Assembly (NCBI RefSeq): GCF_039134705.1
Contig: NZ_CP146256.1
Location: 992,001-1,056,000 of the forward strand
Direction of reading: 5' to 3'
DNA from: Kineothrix sp. IPX-CK
GTDB lineage: Bacteria; Bacillota; Clostridia; Lachnospirales; Lachnospiraceae
DNA: 64,000 nucleotides
Part shown: piece after piece, positions 9,002-16,636 of the stretch
Position numbering within the stretch: the stretch's first letter is position 1
How the letters are laid out: each line of letters starts with the position of its first letter
The notes under the pieces: generated by a model
Told to the model about the DNA's origin: nothing
Databases searched by the model: none
The model's input: only the letters and a program-made list of their open reading frames with translations
Position numbers and translations under genes: made by a program

Positions 9002-9751
9002 ATGAAATTTTACTGTTATGGGGCTGAAGGACTGCCCGTCGTTATGCTCATTCACGGAGGCGGTAATTCAAAGTGGATGTTTGAACGGGCTGCCAGGCTG
9101 ATGAAAGATAAATATCGGATAATCGTTCCTGAACTGGACGGACATGGAGAAGAGCATGCCATTATGTATATGTCGACAAGAGAGGAAGCAGAGAAGATCA
9201 TCCGGTATATCGATGAGAATCTGGGCGGCCGGCTATTTTGCATTGCGGGGGCTTCTTTGGGAAGTCAGATAGCGATGGAGATTCTGGGCAAAAGGCCCCG
9301 GATAGCTGAGCGGGCATTTTTAGAGAGCGGGATCTGCCGCCCTAAGAAGGCCCTGGCAAGGCTGATGTCACGGAGGATGATTGACGCCATGGAGAAAATG
9401 TATCAATGGAAATGGCTTGTGAGACTTCAATGCAAATACAGCGGATGGCCTATGGAGATAGCCGATAAGATTACCGAAGATGTGAAAGCCGTAAGTGCGG
9501 ACAGCAACTATAACTTGTACCGGACGTATTTTAGCTACGAGCTGCCGGGAGGCCTTCGCCAGACAACGGCAAAGGTCCTTGTCATATGCGGCAGCAAAGA
9601 AAGCAGAGCGATGAAAGCAGAAATCCGGTACGCTGCGTCTCAAATACCCGGAAGTCAAACGGATGTGTTTGAAGGCTGCGGCCATTGTGGCTGCAGCCTT
9701 GGCAATCCGAGGGCGTATGCAGATAAGCTGCAAGGTTTTATGGAAAGTTAA
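9002..9751 (+). CDS. Alpha/beta hydrolase
   Basis: A 249-residue hydrolase-fold protein. Seen: oxyanion motif HGGGNSKWMF near residue 18, the acid/structural region PELDGHGEEH, nucleophile elbow GASLGS (Ser near residue 84), and catalytic His region EGCGHCGCSLG near the C-terminus. Substrate unknown; small esters or peptides are typical. RBS GGAAGG lies about 12 bp before ATG 9002. The stop overlaps the end of the convergent flavin reductase gene by four bases, so the two transcripts run into each other without a terminator. Confidence 0.87.
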   Translation: MKFYCYGAEGLPVVMLIHGGGNSKWMFERAARLMKDKYRIIVPELDGHGEEHAIMYMSTREEAEKIIRYIDENLGGRLFCIAGASLGSQIAMEILGKRPRIAERAFLESGICRPKKALARLMSRRMIDAMEKMYQWKWLVRLQCKYSGWPMEIADKITEDVKAVSADSNYNLYRTYFSYELPGGLRQTTAKVLVICGSKESRAMKAEIRYAASQIPGSQTDVFEGCGHCGCSLGNPRAYADKLQGFMES

Positions 9752-10311
9752 TCGAAGCAGGTCCCCCATTTCCCGAGATTCTTCCCGTCCCATGAAAAAT
9801 AAGTGGAGCAGGTAGTACTGATAGGTGCGATCTTTTGGATCCGCTCCTCCACGCTCATGCTCGCATCACTTAGAAATTCTTCGGCGAGAACATTCCTAAT
9901 TTTACATAGCATCACTGAACCATCGTCCATTTGCATGGTGTTGACGACTTCCAATTCAAAGACTACAGGGCTGCATGATAAGACAGGAACATTCAGGGCC
10001 TGTCCTTTTTCTGTCTCCAGCGTATGAGCCGCTTTCTCCACACGGTATCCGTCGGTCGATCCCAAAAAGTCCGCAAGAGGCAGCATTTCCTCTGTCACTA
10101 GATTCGCAGAAAATACTTTTGTTGCATTGATCCTATCTTTCGTAAGTTTCTCCCCACCAATACATGCCATTACACCTAATTCTTTGTCCCAGTAGTAGCT
10201 GAACCAGCAAAAGAGCCCGAAATTCGGCGTACCATCCTCCTTATATGTACCATATAGAAACAACGTTTGCGGGCAGAAATCGTTAGATATGGGCATTGAT
10301 ATTTTACTCAT
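9748..10311 (-). CDS. Flavin reductase-like FMN-binding protein
   Basis: A 187-residue protein of the flavin reductase-like (split-barrel FMN-binding) family. Its N-terminus NDFCPQTLFLYGTYKEDG and the segment GVMACIGGEKLTKDRI..TKVFSANLVTE are typical. These proteins bind FMN and reduce flavin or quinone-like substrates with NAD(P)H. It starts one base after the marR stop, so it is certainly co-transcribed with that regulator, suggesting induction by a small aromatic or oxidant ligand sensed by MarR. Confidence 0.85.
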   Translation of the reverse strand: MSKISMPISNDFCPQTLFLYGTYKEDGTPNFGLFCWFSYYWDKELGVMACIGGEKLTKDRINATKVFSANLVTEEMLPLADFLGSTDGYRVEKAAHTLETEKGQALNVPVLSCSPVVFELEVVNTMQMDDGSVMLCKIRNVLAEEFLSDASMSVEERIQKIAPISTTCSTYFSWDGKNLGKWGTCFD

Positions 10312-10743
10312 TTAATTTACCTCCTTCAAATTCTTCAAGATTCTTGTTAGTTGTTTTTCGAGTTGAATGATTTCTTGTTCGGTAAAGCCTTTATAATAAA
10401 TTTCATTCATCCGCCTGGAAACCTGCTCGTACTTTTCTTGTAATCCTCGTGCTTTTTCTGTTAAAACAATCAAATTCTTCCGACGATCCGCTTCGTCCGG
10501 AACGCGCATGATCAAGTCCGCTTCAGCCATCCGGTCCAGCATGCTGGTTAAGGTGGTATTTGCCAGGCCCACCTGAGTCGCTAATTCTGCGATGGATATG
10601 CGGTCCGTCTGCCAAAGAACATATAATATTTTTCCTTGTGCGCCGTTGAATTCATCAATATTTTCTTCGGATAATATTTTTTCGAAGATTCGCCCTCCAA
10701 TCTGTTTTATTTGTGTAATTAAAAATCCTCCTTGTGTGTCCAT
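10312..10743 (-). CDS. MarR family transcriptional regulator
   Basis: A 143-residue winged-helix protein. Helix-turn-helix ISIAELATQVGLANTTLTSM is followed by LDRMAEADLIMRVPDEADRR, the MarR wing with its DxRR motif. MarR dimers repress their own operon and release DNA on binding phenolic or oxidised ligands. It is first gene of a two-gene operon with the flavin reductase, has AGGAGG before the start, and a clear promoter (10763-10791) overlapping an AT-rich, roughly palindromic stretch where autorepression could act. Confidence 0.92.
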   Translation of the reverse strand: MDTQGGFLITQIKQIGGRIFEKILSEENIDEFNGAQGKILYVLWQTDRISIAELATQVGLANTTLTSMLDRMAEADLIMRVPDEADRRKNLIVLTEKARGLQEKYEQVSRRMNEIYYKGFTEQEIIQLEKQLTRILKNLKEVN

Positions 10744-10762
10744 AGAAATCCTCCCATATAGG

Positions 10763-10791
10763 AATATATTATATAGTTATAGAAGTGTCAA
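10763..10791 (-). promoter_or_regulatory. Promoter of marR-flavin reductase operon
   Basis: On the minus strand: TTGACA, 17-bp spacer, TATATT, 20 bp before the marR start. Confidence 0.7.
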
Positions 10792-10827
10792 CTTTTTTTA
10801 TAAATATATAAATTGAATTAAAAAATA

Positions 10828-10856
10828 TTGACAAAAACAATATAATGGGATAGCAT
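10828..10856 (+). promoter_or_regulatory. Promoter of the structured leader/ncRNA
   Basis: TTGACA (10828-10833), exactly 17 bp, TAGCAT (10851-10856). A TATAAT at 10841 is too close to this -35 box to use it. Confidence 0.5.
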
Positions 10857-10889
10857 AAAATCATTATTAAAAAAAAGAGAGGTATGTTC

Positions 10890-10928
10890 ATGTTACGTGA
10901 GTCGGTATTGGAGAACACAACTAACTAA
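10890..10928 (+). CDS. Possible leader peptide
   Basis: ATG 10890 stands seven bases after AGAGAGG and encodes MLRESVLENTTN before a stop that falls inside the CAACTA/TAGTTG hairpin. The geometry is like translational attenuators of antibiotic resistance genes; that is inference. Confidence 0.3.
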   Translation: MLRESVLENTTN

Positions 10929-11085
10929 ATAGTTGAAAAGGAAAGACGTTAGCGATTACGCTATGGGTCTGTCCTTTTATCGGCGAATGAAGCCGGTGTA
11001 TCTGCTTTACTGAATGCTTAACCCTTGCGTGGCAAGAGTTCATACACTTCAAATAGACGTTTGTATTATTTAGACTCTTTGGAAG

Positions 11086-11111
11086 GCATAACGGTATCGT
11101 TGTGCTTTTTT
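11086..11111 (+). terminator. Intrinsic terminator of the leader/ncRNA
   Basis: GCATAACG and CGTTGTGC form an 8-bp stem with a GTAT loop, followed by six Ts. Confidence 0.75.
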
Positions 11112-11165
11112 GTTGTCATTTACACATATTTTTACGGAGTTTATTTATTATGGGCTGTTTTATTT

Positions 11166-11217
11166 ATGAGCGCTGAAAAGGCATGTCTTAAAGACGGATA
11201 CTTCAGCGCTCATTTTG
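11166..11217 (+). terminator. Second terminator-like hairpin
   Basis: A perfect 12-bp stem (11166-11177 with 11202-11213) followed by TTTG TT. It lies 55 bp after the first terminator. A short ORF (MGCFIYER, ATG at 11150) preceded by ACGGAG ends in its left arm. Confidence 0.65.
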
Positions 11218-11228
11218 TTATCTTATAG

Positions 11229-11513
11229 GATTAGGGTGAAAAGGTCCTTTATAAATACATTCTGGTCAATATGACCAAAACCAAAAGAACGACTGCGCCT
11301 ATGTAAATATTTAGAAGTTCTTTCTCTGGATATTTGAGCCATAACAGAAAACAAAACTGTTTGAGCGCAGCGAGTTTTTTGTTTTCTGGTATGTTTGGCG
11401 CGAATAGACTGAGAATTAGAACTTCTTATATATTGGAATTCGGAGCAGGAGTCTTTTTGTTTTGAGCATATTGACTTGAGACGTTTGCAAAAGGACCTTT
11501 TGACACCCTAATC
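11229..11513. mobile_element. MITE-like non-autonomous element
   Basis: Perfect 10-bp terminal inverted repeats GATTAGGGTG (11229-11238) and CACCCTAATC (11504-11513), extended imperfectly inward through AAAAGGTCCTTT, flank 285 bp without coding capacity. The direct repeat CTTATAG sits immediately outside both ends (11222-11228 and 11514-11520), as expected for a target-site duplication. The interior is itself largely palindromic (AGAAGTTCT at 11312-11320 region with AGAACTTCT near 11420; CAGAAAACAAAA with TTTTGTTTTCTG). No transposase is present; mobilisation in trans is inferred. Confidence 0.75.
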
Positions 11514-11538
11514 CTTATAGGAAAGTACGTCCTATAAG
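11514..11538. repeat. Hairpin that served as the MITE target
   Basis: CTTATAGGA (11514-11522), a 7-base loop and TCCTATAAG form a perfect 9-bp stem. The element at 11229-11513 duplicated the first bases of this arm. Confidence 0.6.
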
Positions 11539-11721
11539 ATAAAGGCACTTCGTGCAGTATGCGCAGCTGCGCGCGCGGGACAGAAGCTGTACAGCCAATG
11601 TATTCGGCGGGGAATATGTTCAAAATACACTTTTGTCCAAATAAGGGAACCCGATGCGGCCGGTGCCTTCAGAAAAGAAAAACGAAGGAAGGATAAGATT
11701 GAAAGGAGAAAGGTTATAAAA

Positions 11722-13629
11722 ATGTTGAATACAGAAAAAATATTGGAATTTAATACAGTAAAAGAAAAGCTAATGGAACTGGCATACACGGATAAAGCGA
11801 AGGAAGAAATAGAAGTTCTGAAGCCATACATGTCGGAAAGCGAGCTGAGAGCGAGAATGCGGGAGACAACTGAGGCGAGGCTGCTTTTGGAAAAAGCGGG
11901 GAATCCACCATTAACATCTTTAAGGGGTATCGGCGAGTTGATACAGATTGCGGAAAAAGGCGGCTGTCTGACGGAAGAACAATTAGAAAAAGTAGGTATT
12001 TCACTGACTGGTGTTAAGCGCCTGAAAGATTACTTAAACCGCTGTAAGCAGTACGATTTGAGCATTCCCTATTATGAGGAAAATCTGGATTCACTGGAAG
12101 GAATCAGAGAAGAAATACAAAAAAACATCCGTGACGGAAAAGTAGATGATTATGCCTCGAAGCTGCTGGGAGACCTAAGAAGAGATATAAGTCTGACCGA
12201 AAGCAAAATGCGCGATAAAGCGGATAACGTAATGCGCACAAATAAGGAATACATGTCGGACAGTTTCAGTACCATACGAAACGGGCATATCTGTATTCCT
12301 GTAAAAAAGGAATATAAGCTGAAAATAGCGGGAGCGGTCATAGATAAATCTGCCACCGGAAATACCATATTTATAGAACCGGCTGCGGTGGGACGGTATT
12401 ATGAAGAGCTTCAGGGAATGGAAATAGATGAAGAGAACGAAGTGAGAAGAATCCTATATTCCCTGACGGCAATGCTTGCGGGTGTGGCAGAAATTATGGA
12501 ACGGAATAATAAGACGATAGAAAAATTGGACTTCATGTTTGCGAAAGGAAAGCTCAGTCTTGAGTATAAAGGAGTACAGCCTGTTATTAATACCGAAAGA
12601 AGAATCCGTCTGGTAAAAGGAAGGCATCCGCTGATGGATCCGGATATCAATGTCCCGTTGGAGTTTGAGATTGGAAACGGTACAAACGGTATTGTGATCA
12701 CCGGACCGAATACGGGAGGAAAAACAGTAGCGATCAAGACGGTAGCATTAAATTGTATGATGGCCCAGTGTGGACTTCATGTAACCTGTAAAGAAGCAGA
12801 TATCTGTATGAATGACGCATATTTGTGTGACATCGGGGACGGTCAGAATATTTCAGAGAATCTTTCCACCTTTTCGGCGCATATTACCAATGTTCTGGAT
12901 ATATTGAACAGAGCGGACAAGGAGAGCCTTGTAATTATGGACGAACTGGGTTCCGGCACCGATCCTGCGGAGGGTATGGGAATCGCCGTTGCTGTTTTGG
13001 AGGAGCTGAAGAAAAGCGGTGCCCTTTATCTTGTCACAACGCATTATCCCGAAATAAAAAAATATGCGGATAAAGCGGAGGGAGTGGTAAATGCCAGAAT
13101 GACTTTTGATAAAGAAAGCTTGAAGCCTTTGTACCGGATGGTAATCGGAGAAGCCGGAGAAAGTTGTGCATTCTATATTGCCGGTAAACTGGGCATGCCG
13201 GCTTCCATGCTGCAAAGAGCGGTAAAGGAGGCCTATGGAGATAACCCGCCGGAAGAGCTGAATATTCCGGCCGGAGAAGAGAGGGTGGAGAAAGCGGCCG
13301 GAGCGCATATACGTAAAAAGAAGGATCCGGCGAACCGTCAGACGAAAGCTATGCAGTTTCGGCTGGGAGACAGTGTCATGGTTTATCCTGAGAAAAAAAT
13401 TGGAATCGTCTGTCAGACGGCTGATGAAAAGGGAGTGCTGCGCGTACAGCTGCAGGATAAGAAAATTTATATCAACCATAAGCGGATCAAGCTGCATGTG
13501 GCGGCGACGGAACTGTATCCGGAGGATTATGACTTTTCCATTATTTTCGATTCGGTGGAAAATCGCAAATTGCGACATCAAATGGACCGGAAGCATGTGG
13601 AGGACAGAAGTCTGTCGATAGAAGAGTGA
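11722..13629 (+). CDS. MutS2-like DNA-binding ATPase without Smr domain
   Basis: A 635-residue MutS-family ATPase of the MutS2 branch: no mismatch-recognition domain, a core/lever region from residue 1 to about 310, then the ATPase with Walker A GPNTGGKT (near 335), NLSTFSAHI, Walker B LVIMDELGSGTDPAEG and TTHYPEIK. MutS2 proteins are usually about 785 residues and end in a KOW/Smr nuclease region; here the sequence continues about 100 residues past the ATPase through a KOW-like part (FRLGDSVMVYPEKKIGIV) and ends without Smr. It may act in recombination control or stalled-ribosome splitting, as MutS2 does, but without Smr cleavage. RBS AAAGGAG. Confidence 0.88.
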   Translation: MLNTEKILEFNTVKEKLMELAYTDKAKEEIEVLKPYMSESELRARMRETTEARLLLEKAGNPPLTSLRGIGELIQIAEKGGCLTEEQLEKVGISLTGVKRLKDYLNRCKQYDLSIPYYEENLDSLEGIREEIQKNIRDGKVDDYASKLLGDLRRDISLTESKMRDKADNVMRTNKEYMSDSFSTIRNGHICIPVKKEYKLKIAGAVIDKSATGNTIFIEPAAVGRYYEELQGMEIDEENEVRRILYSLTAMLAGVAEIMERNNKTIEKLDFMFAKGKLSLEYKGVQPVINTERRIRLVKGRHPLMDPDINVPLEFEIGNGTNGIVITGPNTGGKTVAIKTVALNCMMAQCGLHVTCKEADICMNDAYLCDIGDGQNISENLSTFSAHITNVLDILNRADKESLVIMDELGSGTDPAEGMGIAVAVLEELKKSGALYLVTTHYPEIKKYADKAEGVVNARMTFDKESLKPLYRMVIGEAGESCAFYIAGKLGMPASMLQRAVKEAYGDNPPEELNIPAGEERVEKAAGAHIRKKKDPANRQTKAMQFRLGDSVMVYPEKKIGIVCQTADEKGVLRVQLQDKKIYINHKRIKLHVAATELYPEDYDFSIIFDSVENRKLRHQMDRKHVEDRSLSIEE

Positions 13630-13664
13630 ATGCATTTTTGATAGTATATATTGCAAAAGTTTTA

Positions 13665-13673
13665 TGCTATAAT
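13665..13673 (+). promoter_or_regulatory. Extended -10 promoter before the short GNAT
   Basis: TGCTATAAT, an extended -10 element, 35 bp upstream of ATG 13708; no good -35 box. Confidence 0.45.
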
Positions 13674-13707
13674 TGAAAAATCAACTCGTGGAAAAGGGAG
13701 ATAATCT

Positions 13708-13989
13708 ATGATACATGAAATCGTATCTTCATGCGTATGCGTCATCATCCCGAATCTCACCCGCGATCAACGGCCTTATGCGTTCATTGAGAACGTCATT
13801 ACCGACGGAGAGCATAGAAAAAAGGGGCTGGCGACGGCCTGCCTGAATTATGCGAGAGACTTGGCCGTAAAGGAAAACTGTTATAAACTGATGCTTCTTA
13901 CCGGAGCGAAGGAAGAAAGCACTCTGAGGTTCTACGAGCAGGCAGGATATAATAGAAAGGATAAGACTGCATTTATTCAATGGCTATAG
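13708..13989 (+). CDS. N-terminally truncated GNAT acetyltransferase
   Basis: A 93-residue protein matching only the C-terminal two thirds of a GNAT: strand IVSSCVCVIIPNL, IENVITDGEHRKKGLATACL (acetyl-CoA loop), and STLRFYEQAGYNRKDKTAFI. The usual first strand and two helices (about 45-50 residues) are absent, and an in-frame stop (13702-13704) just before the ATG excludes a longer frame. It does have a promoter-like -10 and an AAGGGAG ribosome site, so it is expressed or only recently decayed. Probably a deletion derivative. Confidence 0.7.
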   Translation: MIHEIVSSCVCVIIPNLTRDQRPYAFIENVITDGEHRKKGLATACLNYARDLAVKENCYKLMLLTGAKEESTLRFYEQAGYNRKDKTAFIQWL

Positions 13990-14026
13990 ATTTTAGAATA
14001 TTTGATTGGAGATAATTCAGCATATT

Positions 14027-14965
14027 ATGAATTTTTATTTTGCCCCTATGGAGGGAATTACCGGATATATATTTAGAAATGCCTACAACACCTTTTTTCC
14101 TTGTATAGATAAATATTTTACTCCCTTCTTATCGCCGAACCAGAATCGTGGGTTGGGCTCGAAGGAAATGAAGGATATTCTGCCAAAGAACAACGAAGGA
14201 ATGTATGTGGTTCCTCAGATTCTTACAAACAATGCGGAGCATTTTATCCGGGCAGCGAGGGAACTTAAGGAAGAATACGGCTATCATGAAGTGAATTTGA
14301 ATCTCGGCTGTCCATCAGGAACTGTGGTGGCTAAGGGAAAGGGTGCAGGATTTCTTGCAAAACGCAAGGAACTGGATATCTTTATGGAACAGGTATTCGC
14401 AGCCGCCGATATAAAAATTTCTGTAAAGACGAGAATCGGAAAGGAGTCGGCAGAGGAATTTTATGAGCTGATGCATATATTTAATAAATATCCGCTCCAT
14501 GAGCTGATCGTTCATCCGAGGGTACAGACGGACTATTATAACAACACACCGAATAAAGAGATGTTCGGTTATGCGGTTTCGGCTGGCAAAAACCCGTTAT
14601 GCTATAATGGAGATATCGTTACAAAGCAGGATTACCAGCAGATTTGCGGGGAATTCCCCCAGATAAACAGTGTGATGATCGGCAGAGGCGTGCTGAGAGA
14701 TCCTTCGCTCATCGATAGAATAAAGGGTGAGCCGGGGGCGGATAAGAGACGGATTAAGGAGTTTCACGACAAGCTGTATTCGGACTATAAGGAGTCATTT
14801 TCCGGTGACGTCAATCTTCTGTTCAAGATGAAGGAATTGTGGTTTTACATGATTCGCATGTTCCCGGAAGGTGAAAAATATCTAAAAAAGATAAAGAAAA
14901 CGTCGAGGCTGTGCGATTATGAGGAAATAACGGACAGACTATTTCAGGAACAGCAAATAAAATAG
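14027..14965 (+). CDS. dus: tRNA-dihydrouridine synthase
   Basis: A 312-residue FMN-dependent TIM-barrel enzyme that reduces uridines in tRNA D-loops. Seen: N-terminal FAPMEGITGYIFRNAY, catalytic-Cys motif LNLGCPSGTVVAKGKGAGFL, KTRIG, HPR and C-terminal FMN-phosphate loop SVMIGRGVLRDP. I prefer ATG 14027 because the family begins with this barrel strand; TTG 14006 has no ribosome site. It lies between the truncated GNAT and the LD-carboxypeptidase on the same strand. The subfamily (which uridine) cannot be decided. Confidence 0.9.
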   Translation: MNFYFAPMEGITGYIFRNAYNTFFPCIDKYFTPFLSPNQNRGLGSKEMKDILPKNNEGMYVVPQILTNNAEHFIRAARELKEEYGYHEVNLNLGCPSGTVVAKGKGAGFLAKRKELDIFMEQVFAAADIKISVKTRIGKESAEEFYELMHIFNKYPLHELIVHPRVQTDYYNNTPNKEMFGYAVSAGKNPLCYNGDIVTKQDYQQICGEFPQINSVMIGRGVLRDPSLIDRIKGEPGADKRRIKEFHDKLYSDYKESFSGDVNLLFKMKELWFYMIRMFPEGEKYLKKIKKTSRLCDYEEITDRLFQEQQIK

Positions 14966-14998
14966 GGCAATGCTTTTCGGTAAAAGGAGGAAAAAGAG

Positions 14999-15889
14999 AT
15001 GCTTGCGGAGAAATTGAAGCCGGGAGATACTATCGGTATTATATCGCCCAGCCATGTGGCTACGATGGAGGGTTATGCGGAAATTATTTCCGGGATAGAG
15101 GCAAAGGGGTTTAAGGTAAAGGCCGGGAGGAATCTATATAAGGATACTTATGGATATTTAGCCAGTGAGGCTGAACGCGCCGGGGACTTGAATGAAATGG
15201 CGGCAGATGCGGAGGTCAAGCTGATCTTTTTCGGCGGCGGCTACGGAAGTATTGAAGTGCTTCCCTATATAGATTATGAGATTATAAAGAGGAATCCCAA
15301 GCTGTTTTTGAGCTATAGTGACGGTACCTCCATTTTGAACGCGATTCACACCAAAACGGGTCTGATTACATATTATGGGCAATCGCCGGGACATTTCCGG
15401 GATCTGAAGGAATATACCTTCGAACAGTTTTCCTCACATTTGGTGAGAAGGGATGCTTTCTGCTTTGTGAGCAACAGTAAATGGTATTCTCTGAAGGAGG
15501 GAATTGGAGAAGGAACATTGATAGGCGGTTATACATGGAACTTCGCCCTTTCCATAAATACCCCGTATTTACAGTTAGACCGGAGCAAAAAGTATATTTT
15601 GTTTATGGAGGACTTTGAAGCTTTCAGCAGCGTTGCTGCGGTGAGCTCGTATCTGGCCTGCATTGAGCAAAGCGGTTTTATGGAGTATGTTTCCGGCGTG
15701 CTTTTCGGCAATTATTCGGATACGCTTTCCGAACAGCTTTTGAACCGCCTTAGAAGACTTGGCGAAAAATATGATATTCCGGTAGCCTATTGCGATGATT
15801 TCGGACATGGGGAGAACCATGCAATACTTCCGGTTGGAGGTCGTGCAGTTCTGAATACGGAGAAGAATTCCATGAGGTTTTTGGACTGA
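14999..15889 (+). CDS. S66 family LD-carboxypeptidase
   Basis: A 296-residue serine peptidase of the LdcA/MccF family, which removes the terminal D-Ala from murein tetrapeptides during wall recycling or cleaves microcin-type peptide nucleotides. Seen: LKPGDTIGIISPS at the N-terminus, FFGGGYGSIEVLPYIDY, the nucleophile region LFLSYSDGTSILNA (Ser near residue 105), and GTLIGGYTWNF. Glu and His of the triad should lie in the C-terminal domain (FMEDFEAF; GHGENHAILPVG). No signal peptide, so cytosolic. RBS AAAGGAGG. Confidence 0.9.
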   Translation: MLAEKLKPGDTIGIISPSHVATMEGYAEIISGIEAKGFKVKAGRNLYKDTYGYLASEAERAGDLNEMAADAEVKLIFFGGGYGSIEVLPYIDYEIIKRNPKLFLSYSDGTSILNAIHTKTGLITYYGQSPGHFRDLKEYTFEQFSSHLVRRDAFCFVSNSKWYSLKEGIGEGTLIGGYTWNFALSINTPYLQLDRSKKYILFMEDFEAFSSVAAVSSYLACIEQSGFMEYVSGVLFGNYSDTLSEQLLNRLRRLGEKYDIPVAYCDDFGHGENHAILPVGGRAVLNTEKNSMRFLD

Positions 15890-15942
15890 AATTTAGGTGC
15901 GTTGCTCGCTATTTTACTTAACATGGGGGAGGAATCAGGATT

Positions 15943-16446
15943 ATGAACAATCAGCTTACATTGAACGATATTAAAAGGATGGAAGAAGAAATTGAACACC
16001 GGAAATTGATAATCCGCAAGGAAGCGCTGGAGGCGGTAAAGGAAGCCAGGGCTCACGGAGACCTTAGCGAAAACTTCGAATATTATGCGGCGAAGCGGGA
16101 GAAGAATAAAAACGAGAGCCGGATTCGTTTTCTTGAGAGGATGATAAAGACTGCGGAGATTATTTCTGATGAATCGAAGGAGGATGAGATTGGCGTTAAT
16201 AATACGGTAGAGGTGATGTTTGAAGAGGATGGAGCCTTGGAAGTTTATAAAATAGTGACGACTATGAGGGGGAATTCGCTGGAAGGACTTATCAGTACGG
16301 AATCGCCGATAGGGAAGGCACTTATAGGGCACAAGGTAGGAGATAGAGTGTGCGTACAGGTGAATGACAGTTTTAGTTATTATATCGTTGTGAAGAAAAT
16401 AGAAAAAACGGTAGATGATGGGACGGATAAGATAAGGAGTTTTTAA
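15943..16446 (+). CDS. greA: GreA/GreB family transcript cleavage factor
   Basis: A 167-residue Gre factor. The N-terminal coiled coil spans about residues 5-75 with the acidic tip ARAHGDLSENFEYYAAKREK that enters the RNA polymerase secondary channel and drives cleavage of backtracked RNA. The C-terminal FKBP-like domain ends in SPIGKALIGHKVGDRV, the family signature. Its coiled coil and C-terminal domain are complete. It could be a second, non-canonical GreA; the window does not show the usual greA-lysS neighbourhood. Confidence 0.9.
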   Translation: MNNQLTLNDIKRMEEEIEHRKLIIRKEALEAVKEARAHGDLSENFEYYAAKREKNKNESRIRFLERMIKTAEIISDESKEDEIGVNNTVEVMFEEDGALEVYKIVTTMRGNSLEGLISTESPIGKALIGHKVGDRVCVQVNDSFSYYIVVKKIEKTVDDGTDKIRSF

Positions 16447-16515
16447 GCAGGCTGCTTCATGGCCGTGGAATTGCACATAAAACTGGCGAAGTCTTCAATA
16501 ATATTTTAAGATGTA

Positions 16516-16543
16516 TTGACAATCTCGGGAAAAGTTGTAATAT
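16516..16543 (+). promoter_or_regulatory. Promoter of ribokinase gene
   Basis: TTGACA, 16-bp spacer, TAATAT, about 95 bp before the ribokinase start. Confidence 0.65.
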
Positions 16544-16552
16544 GAAAATATA

Positions 16553-16581
16553 GAGAAAATATTTTAGGAAAAATATTTCTC
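16553..16581. promoter_or_regulatory. Operator-like inverted repeat at ribokinase transcript start
   Basis: GAGAAAATATTTT and AAAAATATTTCTC form an inverted repeat about 10 bp after the -10 box. A LacI-type or other repressor could bind; the LacI-kinase fusion downstream is a candidate by position only. Confidence 0.4.
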
Positions 16582-16636
16582 AAGGTGATTTACAGCAATT
16601 CAATAGCCCCTCTCTTAGAGGAAGGAGACTTTTAAG

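Larger units (their letters stand above)
10863..11111 (+). ncRNA. Structured leader or small RNA without a downstream gene
   Basis: About 250 nt between a promoter and an intrinsic terminator with no credible protein gene. Consecutive hairpins are visible: TGTTC/GAACA (10885/10913), CAACTA/TAGTTG (10918/10930), AAAAGGA/TCCTTTT (10936/10972) enclosing TAGCG/CGCTA, CGGC/GCCG (10981/10992), GTGTAT/ATACAC (10996/11042) enclosing CTTGC/GCAAG. A 12-codon leader ORF lies at its 5' end. I recognise no known riboswitch, 6S, SRP or tmRNA signature. It may be an attenuator whose target gene was lost, or an independent RNA. Confidence 0.45.

Noticed and set aside
10828..10846. TTGACA followed by TATAAT as a promoter
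   Set aside because: The two boxes are only 7 bp apart. The pairing of TTGACA with TAGCAT at 17 bp is preferred.
10863..11111. Known riboswitch or 6S/SRP/tmRNA
   Set aside because: I compared by eye with the core motifs of TPP, FMN, cobalamin, SAM, lysine, glycine, purine, c-di-GMP, T-box, SRP and tmRNA and found none.
11025..11228. 67-codon ORF in the leader region
   Set aside because: It crosses two terminator hairpins and has no ribosome site. The hydrophobic run is due to T-rich terminator DNA.
12853..13656. 267-codon minus-strand frame opposite the MutS2-like gene
   Set aside because: Shadow of a strongly coding plus-strand gene, with a low-complexity composition and no start signal.
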